NCBI RefSeq assembly: GCF_026013565.1
Contig: NZ_JAPDOB010000001.1
Coordinates: 558,001 to 622,000, forward strand
Length of the DNA: 64,000 nt
Reading direction: 5' to 3'
Source of the DNA: Sphingomonas arvum
GTDB taxonomy: Bacteria > Pseudomonadota > Alphaproteobacteria > Sphingomonadales > Sphingomonadaceae
Made by a program: the position numbers and the translations under genes. The notes beneath the pieces are model-generated. The model ran no database searches. It was not told the DNA's origin and saw only the letters and a list, made by a program, of their open reading frames with translations. This document shows positions 8,984-17,502 of this stretch, one piece after another. Each line of letters starts with the position of its first letter. Positions within the stretch are counted from its first letter, which is position 1.

Positions 8984-9012
8984 GCACAGGGTCATCCCGC
9001 GATGAGCTCCGG

Positions 9013-9041
9013 GGAGGTTGGGCGCGAGGCGCCTGACCTCC
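9013..9041. terminator. Strong hairpin between converging genes
   Basis: GGAGGT-T-GGGCGC, a GAG loop, then GCGCCT-G-ACCTCC form a stem of about 12 pairs with one mismatch. It lies 29 bases after the GH5 stop and 43 bases after the stop of the PEBP-like gene on the other strand, so it could end both transcripts. The T-run is poor, so the assignment is moderate. Confidence 0.55.
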
Positions 9042-9084
9042 TTCGCCACTTGCGGTTCACTCGAAAGCCGCCGTCCCTGGCGGA

Positions 9085-9705
9085 TTAGGCCCGGGCCAGT
9101 CCGCCAGCGGCGGGGCCGACCGGCGCTTCCTCGCCACGCGAATAGGTTCCGACCAGCAATCCGGTGGCAAGGACCCGTCCGCGGACTTTTTCGAGGAAGT
9201 CCGATCGGCCGGGAGCCGCGTCGTCGGACGGTGCGCCCGCCCGGAGGGCGAACAGCTGAAAAACATAGTCGTGACTGTCGTGCCCGGTTGGTGGATCAGG
9301 CGGCAGCCAGCCCTCGGACAGCCCCGAGTTGCGGCCGACGTTCTTGCCGCCAGAGCCCGCGCCATCGGGAGCAATGGCACCTTCCGCGAGGCTGCCGAGC
9401 GCCGGATCGATATCGAGCAGGATCGCATGCACCATGGGCCGCGGGGTCGGCGCGTCGGGATCCTCAACGATCAGCGCCAGGCTGGTCGCTCCCGCCGGTA
9501 TACCGCTCCAGACTAGCGGCGGTGAGATGCCCGCCCCGTCGGCAGTGAAGCGTTCGGGCAGCCGGCCGCCGGACGCAAAAGCGGGGCTGGTGAGCGACAG
9601 CTCGGCCGACTGATGCAGGTCGAGGCGTGCGACGGTGAGCTTGTCATGGCCGGCGCGAACGCCCGTGAGTGCCTGGCCGAGCCAGTGCGGAATATGTTCG
9701 AGCAT
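9085..9705 (-). CDS. YbhB/YbcL-type (PEBP, Raf-kinase-inhibitor-like) protein
   Basis: The 206-residue protein matches bacterial phosphatidylethanolamine-binding-like proteins. It shows LTSPAFASGGRLPERFT, the DPDAPTPRPMVHAI stretch around the anion-binding pocket, and GPxPPxGHDSHDYVFQLFAL near the end (here PPDPPTGHDSHDYVF). The start at 9705 gives MLEHIPHWLG, a common N-terminus of this family; longer in-frame extensions are not conserved. Function of bacterial members is poorly known. It sits 73 bases downstream of the outer-membrane factor gene on the same strand and could be the last gene of the efflux transcript or separate. Confidence 0.88.
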   Translation of the reverse strand: MLEHIPHWLGQALTGVRAGHDKLTVARLDLHQSAELSLTSPAFASGGRLPERFTADGAGISPPLVWSGIPAGATSLALIVEDPDAPTPRPMVHAILLDIDPALGSLAEGAIAPDGAGSGGKNVGRNSGLSEGWLPPDPPTGHDSHDYVFQLFALRAGAPSDDAAPGRSDFLEKVRGRVLATGLLVGTYSRGEEAPVGPAAGGLARA

Positions 9706-9778
9706 CGCCGACCAACGCGCAGCCCTGCGCTTCGTTCGCCTCGGATGGCCTCCGCTGGGCGTCATCTTCCCTGCAGCT

Positions 9779-11170
9779 TTATGCGCTCCAGGCGCCGCCA
9801 AGCGAGCGGAAGAGGTCAATCTGCGCGTCCACTATGCGGGCATCCGCGTCGGCGACGGCCGCCGCGGCATCCGCCGCGGTCCGCTCCGCATCGAGCAGTT
9901 CGAGCGAGTCGATCTGACCCTCACGCTGGCGCGCGCGGGTGATGCGCGCGGCGTTCTCGGCCTGCGTGCGGGCCGAGTCCAGCGCAGCGCGGCGTTCCAA
10001 CGTGCGCTGGTAGGTCGACAATGCTCCTTCGGTCTCCTCCAAGGCGGTCAGGATCTGGCCATCGAAGGTCGCAAGTGCGGCCTGACTGTCGGCCTGGGCC
10101 GCGGCGATGCGGGCGCGGGCGGCGCTGCGGTTGGCAGTCCAATTAATCAGTGGGCCGACCAGCCAGCTGACGGGGTTGAACAGGTTGCCGAGGCCGCTCG
10201 CCGCCGAGCCGACCGAACCGCCGAGCGAGATGCGCGGGTAGAGGTCAGCGGTGGCGACGCCGATGCGGGCGGTGGCGGCGGCGAGGCGGCGTTCCGCGGC
10301 GCGCACGTCCGGGCGGCGGGCGAGCAGGCCTGCCCCGTCGCCGACCGGGATCGGGCGGTCGAGCCGGAAGGTGGCGGTGCGCGCCGCCGCGATCGCAGGC
10401 AGTTCACGCGGGCTGCGTCCGGTCAGGGTCGCGAGCCTGAGCAGCGCGGCTGTGCGCTCCGCCGCAAGTAGCGGCACCTCCGCCCGGCGCTGATCGCGGA
10501 GCGCGGCGATGCGGGCGGTATCAAGGCCGGTGGCGAGCCCCACCTGGTGGCGGCGCTCGGTCAGGGCCAGCGACCGGGACAGCAGGGCGACGATCCGCTC
10601 CGCCACCGCGATGCGCTCGGCGGCGGCGGCCGCGTCGGCATAGGCGCGGGTGGTGTCTGCCGCGACCACCACGCGCACGGCGTCCGCATCCGCTGCGGCC
10701 GCGGCGACGTCACCGCGGGCGGCTTCGGTTCCGCGGCTCAGGCGGCCGAACAGGTCGGCTTCGTAGGCTACATCGAGCCCGACGCTCACCTGCAGGTCGG
10801 CGCCGCCCTGCCCCGGCGCGGCTGGACCGGCGGGGCGGCCATATTGCGCGCTTCCACCCAGGCCGACTTGCGGTTGGCGGGCCGCTCGGGTCTCACGCAG
10901 CAAGGCGCGGGCACGGGCGAGCCGGGCGGTAGCCACTCGGATGTCGGTGTTGGCGGCGAGGGCGTCGCGCACCAGTCCGTCAAGCACCGGATCACGGTAC
11001 AACCGCCACCAGTCGCCCACCGGCTGATCGGGCGAGACCGCGGCGCCTGTCGCCAACGCGAAGGGCGCGGCGGCGGTGGGCGACACGGGCCGCGCGACAT
11101 AGTCCGGGCCGGTGGTGCAGGCCGCCAGCGCAAGCGCGGAGGCTGCGGCGAACAGGGTACGAGCTGGCAT
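9779..11170 (-). CDS. NodT-family outer-membrane lipoprotein of an RND efflux system
   Basis: The 463-residue protein is an outer-membrane channel of the TolC/NodT type that would connect with the permease and adaptor upstream. It has a lipoprotein signal with the lipobox LAAC at Cys18 and then TTGPDYVARP. Long alanine/arginine-rich helices with repeated two-fold organisation follow. I chose the ATG at 11170 because a GAGGA sequence lies eight bases before it. An ATG at 11185 overlaps the permease stop as ATGA and would add MRTLT. The last gene of a four-gene operon. Confidence 0.9.
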   Translation of the reverse strand: MPARTLFAAASALALAACTTGPDYVARPVSPTAAAPFALATGAAVSPDQPVGDWWRLYRDPVLDGLVRDALAANTDIRVATARLARARALLRETRAARQPQVGLGGSAQYGRPAGPAAPGQGGADLQVSVGLDVAYEADLFGRLSRGTEAARGDVAAAAADADAVRVVVAADTTRAYADAAAAAERIAVAERIVALLSRSLALTERRHQVGLATGLDTARIAALRDQRRAEVPLLAAERTAALLRLATLTGRSPRELPAIAAARTATFRLDRPIPVGDGAGLLARRPDVRAAERRLAAATARIGVATADLYPRISLGGSVGSAASGLGNLFNPVSWLVGPLINWTANRSAARARIAAAQADSQAALATFDGQILTALEETEGALSTYQRTLERRAALDSARTQAENAARITRARQREGQIDSLELLDAERTAADAAAAVADADARIVDAQIDLFRSLGGAWSA

Positions 11171-11181
11171 GGTGAGGGTCC

Positions 11182-14100
11182 TCATTCCGCTGGAGCAAGC
11201 GCGGGCGGCGGCACCGAACGCCGGCGCAGGCGCGCGATGCGATCCGCGAGGCCGCGGCAAACGACATAGAAGGTCGGCGTGAAGATGAGGCCGAAAGCCG
11301 TCACGCCGATCATCCCGAAGAATACGGCGGTGCCCAAGGCTTGGCGCAGTTCCGCACCGGCGCCCTCCGCCACCAACAGCGGCAGGGAGCCGAGGATGAA
11401 GGCGAAGCTGGTCATCAGGATGGGCCGCAGGCGATCGCGCGCGGCACGGACGGCCGCCTCGACCGGCGACATACCCGCCGCCTCGTCCTGCTGCGCGAAC
11501 TCCACGATCAGAATGGCGTTCTTGGCCGCGAGCGCGATCAGCACCACCAGTCCGATCTGCGTCAGGACGTTGTTGTCCATGCCGCGCAGGTTCACGCCCG
11601 CCATCGCCGCCAGCAGGCACATCGGTACGATCAGGATGATTGACAGCGGCAGGACTAGGCTTTCGAATTGAGCCGCCAGGACCAGGAACACGAACAGCAC
11701 GGCCATGCCGAACACCAGCCCGGACGTGCTTCCAGCAGCCTTCTCCTGATATGCGATGCCGGTCCATTCGGTCCGGAAGCCGGCGGGCAGCACCTCGGCG
11801 GCGATCTTCTCCATGGCGGTCAGCGACTGGCCGGACGAGTAGCCGGGCGCGGTGTCGCCATCGATCTCTACTGCCGGGAAGCCGTTGTAGCGCGACACGC
11901 GATAGGGCCCGGTGCGGTCCTCAAAGGTCGTAACCGACCCGACCGGCACCATCGCGCCCGAGTTGGACCGCGCGCGCAGGTTGGCGATGTCGGCCTCGCT
12001 GGCCCGAAACGGTGCGTCGGCCTGGGCGGTCACCCGATAAGTACGGCCGAGCAGGTTGAAGTCGTTTGCGAACGCAGACCCCAAGTAGACCTGCAACGCC
12101 TCGAAGATGCGCTCCGGCGGGACGCCGAGCATGTCGGCCTTGGTCCGGTCGATGTCGGCGAACACTCGGGGCGTGGAGATGTCGAACAGGGTGTAGACCT
12201 GCTTGAGGCCGGGCGTCTGGTTGGCCTTGCCGATCAAGGCCCAGGACAGGCCCGACAGCTCCTGGAAGCTATGGCCGCCGGTGTCCTGCACCACCATCCG
12301 GTAACCGCCGGCCGAGCCGATGCCCTGGATCAGCGGCGGCGGGACGATCAGCAGGCGAGCTTCGTTGATGTCGGCTGTGCGCTTCTGCGCTTCGGCCATG
12401 ATGTCCTGAAGGGACATGCCGAGTTTCTTGCGCTCCTCGAACGACTTCAGCGGCACATAGGCGGCGGCGGCATTCGGCGCCTGCGTCTGCGAGGCGCCAT
12501 CGAAGCCGGCCAGCATGACCGCGCCTTCCACGCCCTTGATCGGCAGGATGCGCGAAGCGACCTTGCGCATCACCTCGTCGGTCCGTTCCAGCGAGGAGCC
12601 GGACGGGAGCTGAATCACGGTCAGGAAATAGCCCTGGTCCTGCGCCGGAATGAAGCCGGTGGGCGTGATGGAGAACAGGCCCACGGTGGCGGCGATCAGT
12701 ACGGCATAGGCCGCCATCATCCGCTTGGGCGCTTGCACCAGCTGCCGGGTCAGCGCGGCATAGCGTTCGCTGAACCGTTCGAACATGCGGTTGAACCCGT
12801 CACCTGCGGCGCGCGCCCAGCCGACCAGCCGGTTGCTCGGCGGCTCGTGCGCGTGCGGCTTCAGCAGCAGGGCTGCAAGCGCCGGCGACAGGGTTAGTGA
12901 CAGCAGCAATGAGATCAGCGTTGCGGCCGAGATGGTCACCGCGAACTGGTGGTAGAAGGCGCCGGACAGCCCGTTGAGGAACAGGGTCGGTAGGAACACG
13001 GCGCACAGCACCAGCACGATCGCGACCAGCGCGCCGCCGACTTCGTCCATAGAGGTCCGTGCGGCATCGAGCGCCGACATGCCCTTGGCGAGGTTGCGCT
13101 CGACATTCTCGACCACGACGATGGCGTCGTCGACCACGATGCCAATCGCCAGCACCAGCCCGAACAGCGACAGGTTGTTGAGGGAGTAGCCGACCAGCTG
13201 GAGCACGGCGAAGGTGCCGATCAGCGATACCGGAATGGCCAGTACGGGCACCACGGCCGCGCGCCAGCGCTGCAGGAACACCAGGATGACCAGCACCACC
13301 AGCACGATGGCCTCGATCAGCGTATGGCGAACCGCTTCGATCGACTGGGCGATAAACTCGGTCGGATTGTAGATCACCCTATATTCGAGCCCCGGCGGGA
13401 AGCTGCGCGAGGCGCTCTTCATCTCCGCCTCCACCGCCTGCGCGGCTGCCAGTGCGTTGGAGCCAGGCCGCTGGAACACGCCCAGCAGCACGGTCGGCTC
13501 GCCCGATAGGTAAGTGTTGGAGGCGTAGTCGGCGGCGCCGAGCTCGACCCGGGCGACATCCGAGACGCGCACCTGGCGGCCGTTGGCATCGCTGCGGATG
13601 ATTACGTTGGCGAACTGCTGCGGATCGGCCAAGCGACCCTGAGTCTCGACGTTGAGCTGGTAGGCGCTGCCTGTGGCATAGGGCGGCTGCCCGAGCGTGC
13701 CGGCCGCGACTTGAACGTTCTGGGCACGAAGTGCGGCGACGATCTCGCCTGCGGTGAGGTCCAGCGCGGCGGCGCGGTTCGGGTCGATCCAGACGCGCAT
13801 GGCATAATCGCGGGCGCCGAACAGCTGCACATCGCCGACCCCGTCCAGCCGCGCGATGCGGTCGCGGACCTGTGCCAGCGCATAGTTGGACATGTAGCCA
13901 CGATCGAGGCTGTGATCGGGTGAGACCAGGTTCACCACCATCAGGAAGTCGGGCGAGGTCTTGCGCGTGACGACGCCGAGCCGCTGCACCTCTTGCGGCA
14001 GGCGCGGCGCGGCGATCGCAACACGGTTCTGCACCAGCACCTGTGCGGCGTTCAGGTCGGTGCCCTGCTTGAACGTCACAGTGATCGTGAGACGGCCGTC

Positions 14101-14358
14101 GCCAGTCGACTGCGACGACATGTAGATCATGTTGTCGACGCCATTGATCTCCTGCTCGATCGGAGCGGCGACGGTGGACGCGACGGTCTCGGCCGAGGCG
14201 CCGGGATAGCTGGCGTTCACCGTCACGGTTGGCGGTACGATGTCAGGATATTGCGAGACCGGCAGCGCGAAATAGGCGATACCGCCCATGACCGTGATCA
14301 GTACGGCGATCACCGCGGCGAAGATCGGTCGGGTGATGAAGAAACGGGACATGCGCAT
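11182..14358 (-). CDS. RND efflux permease (hydrophobe/amphiphile exporter, AcrB-like)
   Basis: The 1058-residue inner-membrane protein is a proton-driven drug or solvent exporter of the HAE1 type. The N-terminus MRMSRFFITRPIFAAVIAVL is typical. TM4 carries the proton-relay pair Asp-Asp in GIVVDDAIVVVENVER, and TM10 carries the partner lysine in ALAAKNAILIVEFA. Two large periplasmic loops are present and the length is normal. GGAG precedes the start at 14358. The gene lies 43 bases after the adaptor gene and its stop overlaps or abuts the outer-membrane factor gene. Substrates cannot be told from sequence. Confidence 0.95.
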   Translation of the reverse strand: MRMSRFFITRPIFAAVIAVLITVMGGIAYFALPVSQYPDIVPPTVTVNASYPGASAETVASTVAAPIEQEINGVDNMIYMSSQSTGDGRLTITVTFKQGTDLNAAQVLVQNRVAIAAPRLPQEVQRLGVVTRKTSPDFLMVVNLVSPDHSLDRGYMSNYALAQVRDRIARLDGVGDVQLFGARDYAMRVWIDPNRAAALDLTAGEIVAALRAQNVQVAAGTLGQPPYATGSAYQLNVETQGRLADPQQFANVIIRSDANGRQVRVSDVARVELGAADYASNTYLSGEPTVLLGVFQRPGSNALAAAQAVEAEMKSASRSFPPGLEYRVIYNPTEFIAQSIEAVRHTLIEAIVLVVLVILVFLQRWRAAVVPVLAIPVSLIGTFAVLQLVGYSLNNLSLFGLVLAIGIVVDDAIVVVENVERNLAKGMSALDAARTSMDEVGGALVAIVLVLCAVFLPTLFLNGLSGAFYHQFAVTISAATLISLLLSLTLSPALAALLLKPHAHEPPSNRLVGWARAAGDGFNRMFERFSERYAALTRQLVQAPKRMMAAYAVLIAATVGLFSITPTGFIPAQDQGYFLTVIQLPSGSSLERTDEVMRKVASRILPIKGVEGAVMLAGFDGASQTQAPNAAAAYVPLKSFEERKKLGMSLQDIMAEAQKRTADINEARLLIVPPPLIQGIGSAGGYRMVVQDTGGHSFQELSGLSWALIGKANQTPGLKQVYTLFDISTPRVFADIDRTKADMLGVPPERIFEALQVYLGSAFANDFNLLGRTYRVTAQADAPFRASEADIANLRARSNSGAMVPVGSVTTFEDRTGPYRVSRYNGFPAVEIDGDTAPGYSSGQSLTAMEKIAAEVLPAGFRTEWTGIAYQEKAAGSTSGLVFGMAVLFVFLVLAAQFESLVLPLSIILIVPMCLLAAMAGVNLRGMDNNVLTQIGLVVLIALAAKNAILIVEFAQQDEAAGMSPVEAAVRAARDRLRPILMTSFAFILGSLPLLVAEGAGAELRQALGTAVFFGMIGVTAFGLIFTPTFYVVCRGLADRIARLRRRSVPPPALAPAE

Positions 14359-14401
14359 GGGGAGATCTCCGCGCCGGGGCGCCGGAAGGAGGAGGGAACG
14401 C

Positions 14402-15679
14402 CTAGCGGCCCGCGAACGTGGCCTCGCCGGTGAGCGGGCTGGGTTGGGCCGGTGCTGCAGGGGCCGCGACCGGCCGGATGACGCCGGGCCGGACCCTGAC
14501 CTTCATGCCCGGCATGGCGAGCTGCGCGCCGCTGATCACCACCCGATCGGTCGTGGCAAGACCGGAGCGGACCACGCGCAGGCCGTCCAGCAAGGGACCG
14601 GTCACGACCGGCCGCGGGCTCAGGCTGCCATCCGGGGCGACCACGGTGACGACCTTCCGTGCCTGGTCCATCTGCACCGCTGCGTCGGGCACCAGCAGGG
14701 CGGAGGTCGTGCCGCCGGCGGCAAGGCGCAGGTTGCCGAACATGCCCGGGGTCAGGAACTGCCGACCGTTGTCGACCACCGCACGCAGCCGGATGGTGCC
14801 CGAGCGGGTATCCAGCGCATTGTCGGTGAAGTCGAGGCGACCGTGCCAGCGGTAGTCGGTCTCGTCCTGCAGCCGAATCAGGACCGCCGATGGTGCGGCG
14901 CCGCTTTCACGAGCCCGCCGGGCCTTGAGGAACAGCGCCTCGGATGCGTCAAAGGTGAAGTAAATGGGGTCGAGCGCGTTGATGGTGGTCAACAGAGTTG
15001 CCTCCCCGCCCGCGGCGCCACCGGAAACCAGGTTGCCGGCGTCGATCCGCCGGTCGGATACACGGCCCGTGATTGGCGCTCGGACCTGCGTGAAACCGAC
15101 ATCGAGCGCGCGGGAGCGGACCCGGGCATCGGCGGCGGCGAGGGTCGCCTCCGCTTGCTGCACGCGGGCACGCAGGCGATCCACGTCGCTTCGCGACACC
15201 GCATCGACGTCCAGCAGGCGGGTGGCGCGGCCGAGGTCGGCGCGAGCCAGCGCGAGGTCGCTACGGGCGCCCTGCACCGCGGCACGCGCTTCCGCCAGGG
15301 CGGCGGTGAACGGACGCGGGTCGATGGTGAAGAGCAGTTGCCCTTTGCGGACCAGGGCGCCGTCTTGGAAGTGCACGCCCACGATCGCGCCTGACACCCG
15401 CGGTCGGACCTCCACCGAACGGCTGGCTTCGAATCGGCCCGAATAGTCGTCCCATTCGGAGATCTGGCGGATCAGCGGAGCAGCGGCAGTAACGGTCGCG
15501 GGTGGCGGTGCCGCCTCGACCGGGCTGCCGCTGCCGCGGACCAGCGCCACACCCGCCAGCAGAGCCAACGGCGCGGCGAAAATCGCGACTTTCTGTTTCC
15601 TGCTCAGCCGCTTTATGTCGGCCGGTGAAGCGATTGGCTGGGCGGCGGGATCGGCGGCCGGGTTGGTCACGACGTTCAT
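14402..15679 (-). CDS. Periplasmic adaptor (membrane fusion protein) of the RND pump
   Basis: The 425-residue protein has an N-terminal anchor helix at about residues 27-46 and a biotinyl-lipoyl-like half motif (VEVRPRVSGAIVGVHFQDG). A coiled-coil hairpin spans about residues 130-210, and then come the second lipoyl half (VRAPITGRVSDRRIDAGN) and beta-barrel domains. It bridges permease and outer-membrane channel. The ATG at 15679 overlaps the stop of the upstream gene as ATGA, so translation is probably coupled. Confidence 0.93.
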   Translation of the reverse strand: MNVVTNPAADPAAQPIASPADIKRLSRKQKVAIFAAPLALLAGVALVRGSGSPVEAAPPPATVTAAAPLIRQISEWDDYSGRFEASRSVEVRPRVSGAIVGVHFQDGALVRKGQLLFTIDPRPFTAALAEARAAVQGARSDLALARADLGRATRLLDVDAVSRSDVDRLRARVQQAEATLAAADARVRSRALDVGFTQVRAPITGRVSDRRIDAGNLVSGGAAGGEATLLTTINALDPIYFTFDASEALFLKARRARESGAAPSAVLIRLQDETDYRWHGRLDFTDNALDTRSGTIRLRAVVDNGRQFLTPGMFGNLRLAAGGTTSALLVPDAAVQMDQARKVVTVVAPDGSLSPRPVVTGPLLDGLRVVRSGLATTDRVVISGAQLAMPGMKVRVRPGVIRPVAAPAAPAQPSPLTGEATFAGR

Positions 15680-16104
15680 CGACCCAGCCGCCTGCGACGC
15701 GGCGCGCTCTCGCGGCTCCGGGAGATGCTCGCCTGGATAAGTTCGTACTGGTCGAGGGTGAAACCCTCGGCGACAAACGCCTTGAGCTCGCTCGACGGCA
15801 CGTTCCAGTGATGGCGCCAGGCGTGAACGGCGACCCGGCGCAAGGCTTCCAGACGCGGGTGAGCCAACCGGTTCGCGCGGGTGAGGCCGAAGAGGCTCTC
15901 CAGCGCGGCGGCGATACGGCCGGGCTCACGAAGGCTGGCCAGATTATCGCGCTCGGCCATCGCAACGATCGACCACTCGAGCGGTGACAGGCGGGCGGGG
16001 GCAGGGGCGGATCCAGCAGCTTCGACCGGCACGATGGTCGGAGCGGCGGAGTGCACGTAGCGCGCCGGCTGAGTAGGCGCATAGGGCAATGGCAAGGACG
16101 CCAT
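15676..16104 (-). CDS. Conserved protein of unknown function, first gene of the RND operon
   Basis: The 142-residue protein is not one I recognise. The first 45 residues are proline/alanine-rich, the middle is helical (SPLEWSIVAMAERDNLASL, ALESLFGLTRANRLAHPRL), and the C-terminus is strongly basic (PRRRRLGR). No signal peptide or membrane helix is visible, so it is probably cytoplasmic. AGGAGGAAA lies seven bases before the ATG at 16104. In-frame extensions reaching 16239 lack such a site. It is the first gene after the TetR-controlled promoter and is coupled to the adaptor gene by an ATGA overlap, so a role linked to the pump is likely. Confidence 0.75.
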   Translation of the reverse strand: MASLPLPYAPTQPARYVHSAAPTIVPVEAAGSAPAPARLSPLEWSIVAMAERDNLASLREPGRIAAALESLFGLTRANRLAHPRLEALRRVAVHAWRHHWNVPSSELKAFVAEGFTLDQYELIQASISRSRESAPRRRRLGR

Positions 16105-16255
16105 GGGGGTTTCCTCCTGATGGACGCAGTCCACCGGCGCCGCAGAGCAGTGCTGCGCGGCGGGGTTGGACATGAACTGGGCACAGGCAGCGGCATTGGC
16201 CGCGGCGCGGGTCGGCGCCGTCCAAGCAGTCAGCTGCAAATGGGATGGGTGGGGC

Positions 16256-16272
16256 CGCGCCGTTACGGCGCG
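16256..16272 (-). promoter_or_regulatory. GC-rich hairpin in the leader of the RND operon
   Basis: Seven G/C pairs (CGCGCCG and CGGCGCG) close a three-base loop. On the operon strand the loop is the TAA stop of a possible 12-codon leader frame (16301-16263, MTIHIAGRSSAP). The hairpin is about 60 bases after the predicted transcription start and about 150 bases before the first gene. A role in attenuation is possible but unproven. Confidence 0.35.
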
Positions 16273-16324
16273 CTGCTTCGCCCGGCGATGTGAATGGTCA
16301 TGAGCGAGTCTTCCCCGTTGCTTC

Positions 16325-16340
16325 TATACTGAGCGGTATA
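16325..16340. promoter_or_regulatory. Predicted TetR operator upstream of the RND operon
   Basis: TATACTGAGCGGTATA is a near-perfect inverted repeat, with one deviation from TATACCGNNCGGTATA. It covers the -10 box of the operon promoter, so a bound repressor would block RNA polymerase. A related site lies at the start of the tetR gene. Confidence 0.65.
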
Positions 16341-16363
16341 TAAAGTGCAGGAGCTCTGGTCAA
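16335..16363 (-). promoter_or_regulatory. Predicted sigma-70-type promoter of the RND operon
   Basis: On the minus strand TTGACC (-35) and TATACC (-10) are separated by 17 bases. The -10 box lies inside the predicted TetR operator. The resulting transcript would have a leader of about 220 bases before the first gene. Confidence 0.6.
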
Positions 16364-16369
16364 GACTTC

Positions 16370-16385
16370 CGTACCGGCCGGTACG
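16370..16385. promoter_or_regulatory. 16-base perfect palindrome between tetR and the RND operon
   Basis: CGTACCGGCCGGTACG is self-complementary over all 16 bases. It lies 12 bases beyond the tetR stop and just upstream of the operon -35 box. It might terminate the tetR transcript as RNA or bind another regulator at the promoter. There is no loop and no T-run, which favours a protein-binding site. Confidence 0.45.
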
Positions 16386-16397
16386 AATTTATTTTCC

Positions 16398-17009
16398 CTA
16401 TTTCCCGGGCCAGATCGCGAGGCTGGTCCGAACCACCTCTTCCAGCTCGGCCTTGCTCGCCCCGCTACCCGCCTGCACCGACATGCCCTGGAGGATCGCG
16501 AGGAGGTAGTTGGTGATCCCCTGCACGTCCGTGTGCGGCGGCAGGTCGCCTTCCACCTTCGCCCGCTCCATGCGCTCGATCAGCGCCTGTTGGGAGGAGG
16601 CGCGGCGGGCAATCAGGTCGGCGCGGACCGACTCGGCCTCGGCACCGCAGCTCACGGAACTGATCACCCGCAGGCAGCCGCGCGGCTCGCACTCGCTGGT
16701 CTGCATTTCCAACGCTCCGCGCAGCAGCCGCTCGGCGACCCCGCGGGACGTCGGCGCGGCCAGCGCTTCGCCGATGTAGGCCAGTTTCTCACGCTCGTAG
16801 AGGTCAAGCGCTTTGCGGAACAAGGCTTCCTTGTTGCCGAAGGCGGCGTAGAGGCTGGGGCGGGTAATGCCCATTGCATCGGTCAGGTCCGTAAGCGACG
16901 TGCCTTCGTAGCCCTTGCTCCAGAACACGCGCAGCGCCGCCGCCAACGCCTCATCGACGTCGAACTCGCGGGGTCGGCCCTTGCAGACGCGTGACAGCGA
17001 ACCTTCCAT
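16398..17009 (-). CDS. TetR-family repressor, probable regulator of the RND operon
   Basis: The 203-residue protein has an N-terminal TetR DNA-binding domain (FWSKGYEGTSLTDLTDAMG, then ITRPSLYAAFGNKEALF) and an all-helical ligand-binding C-terminal part. It resembles AcrR-type repressors that free their operator when a drug binds. The start at 17009 gives MEGSLSRVCKGRPREFD; an in-frame extension to 17093 is unlikely. A TATATA -10-like box just upstream would put the RNA start at or near the ATG, so the message may be leaderless. Matching inverted repeats at its own start and at the pump promoter imply control of both itself and the pump. Confidence 0.9.
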   Translation of the reverse strand: MEGSLSRVCKGRPREFDVDEALAAALRVFWSKGYEGTSLTDLTDAMGITRPSLYAAFGNKEALFRKALDLYEREKLAYIGEALAAPTSRGVAERLLRGALEMQTSECEPRGCLRVISSVSCGAEAESVRADLIARRASSQQALIERMERAKVEGDLPPHTDVQGITNYLLAILQGMSVQAGSGASKAELEEVVRTSLAIWPGK

Positions 17010-17022
17010 ATCGTTCGGTATA
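17007..17022. promoter_or_regulatory. Predicted TetR operator at the tetR start codon
   Basis: CATATCGTTCGGTATA matches the proposed TATACCGNNCGGTATA operator with two deviations, both in one half. It overlaps the tetR start codon and the predicted -10 region. This fits autorepression. Confidence 0.55.
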
Positions 17023-17133
17023 TAATTGCTGCGGCCCAGGAGTCCAGATGCGGTTCGCGGAGAAGGGCGTGCACGGAGGACTGCTGCCGACACCGTCCCG
17101 AGGTCAGGTTGGGGATGATCGTCTCACTCCCAT

Positions 17134-17502
17134 ATGCCGGCCATGACCGACGTGACTGTATGGTATGATGGCGCTTGCCCGCTGTGTCGGCGCGAAATCT
17201 CGATCATGCGCGGGTTGGATCGCGGCGGCGCCATCCGGTTCGTCGATCTTAGCAGCCTGGCACCCACCGATTGCCCCGCGGACCGCAGCGCGTTGCTGCA
17301 GCGCTTTCACGCCATGGAGGATGGCCGAATGCTTTCCGGCGCCGCAGCCTTCGCGGCCATGTGGCGCGCTATTCCAGTTCTGCGCCCCTTGGGCATCGCT
17401 GCCCGGCGCCCGTGGGTCTTGCGGCTGCTGGAGCGCTGCTATCTACAGTTCCTCCGGGTCCGGCCGGTGCTGCAGCGGTTGGCCGGAGGCGTAGAACGGT
17501 GA
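17134..17502 (+). CDS. DCC-family (DUF393) thiol-disulfide oxidoreductase-like protein
   Basis: The 122-residue protein opens with the hallmark of the family, VWYDGACPLCRREISIM, which gives a CxxC pair at Cys15 and Cys18. The rest is helical and basic. Members are small and have a thioredoxin-like CxxC, but their substrates are unknown. ATG codons at 17134 and 17143 are both possible; neither has a good ribosome binding site. Its stop overlaps the GTG start of the ABC1 kinase gene (GTGA), so the two are co-translated. Confidence 0.88.
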   Translation: MPAMTDVTVWYDGACPLCRREISIMRGLDRGGAIRFVDLSSLAPTDCPADRSALLQRFHAMEDGRMLSGAAAFAAMWRAIPVLRPLGIAARRPWVLRLLERCYLQFLRVRPVLQRLAGGVER

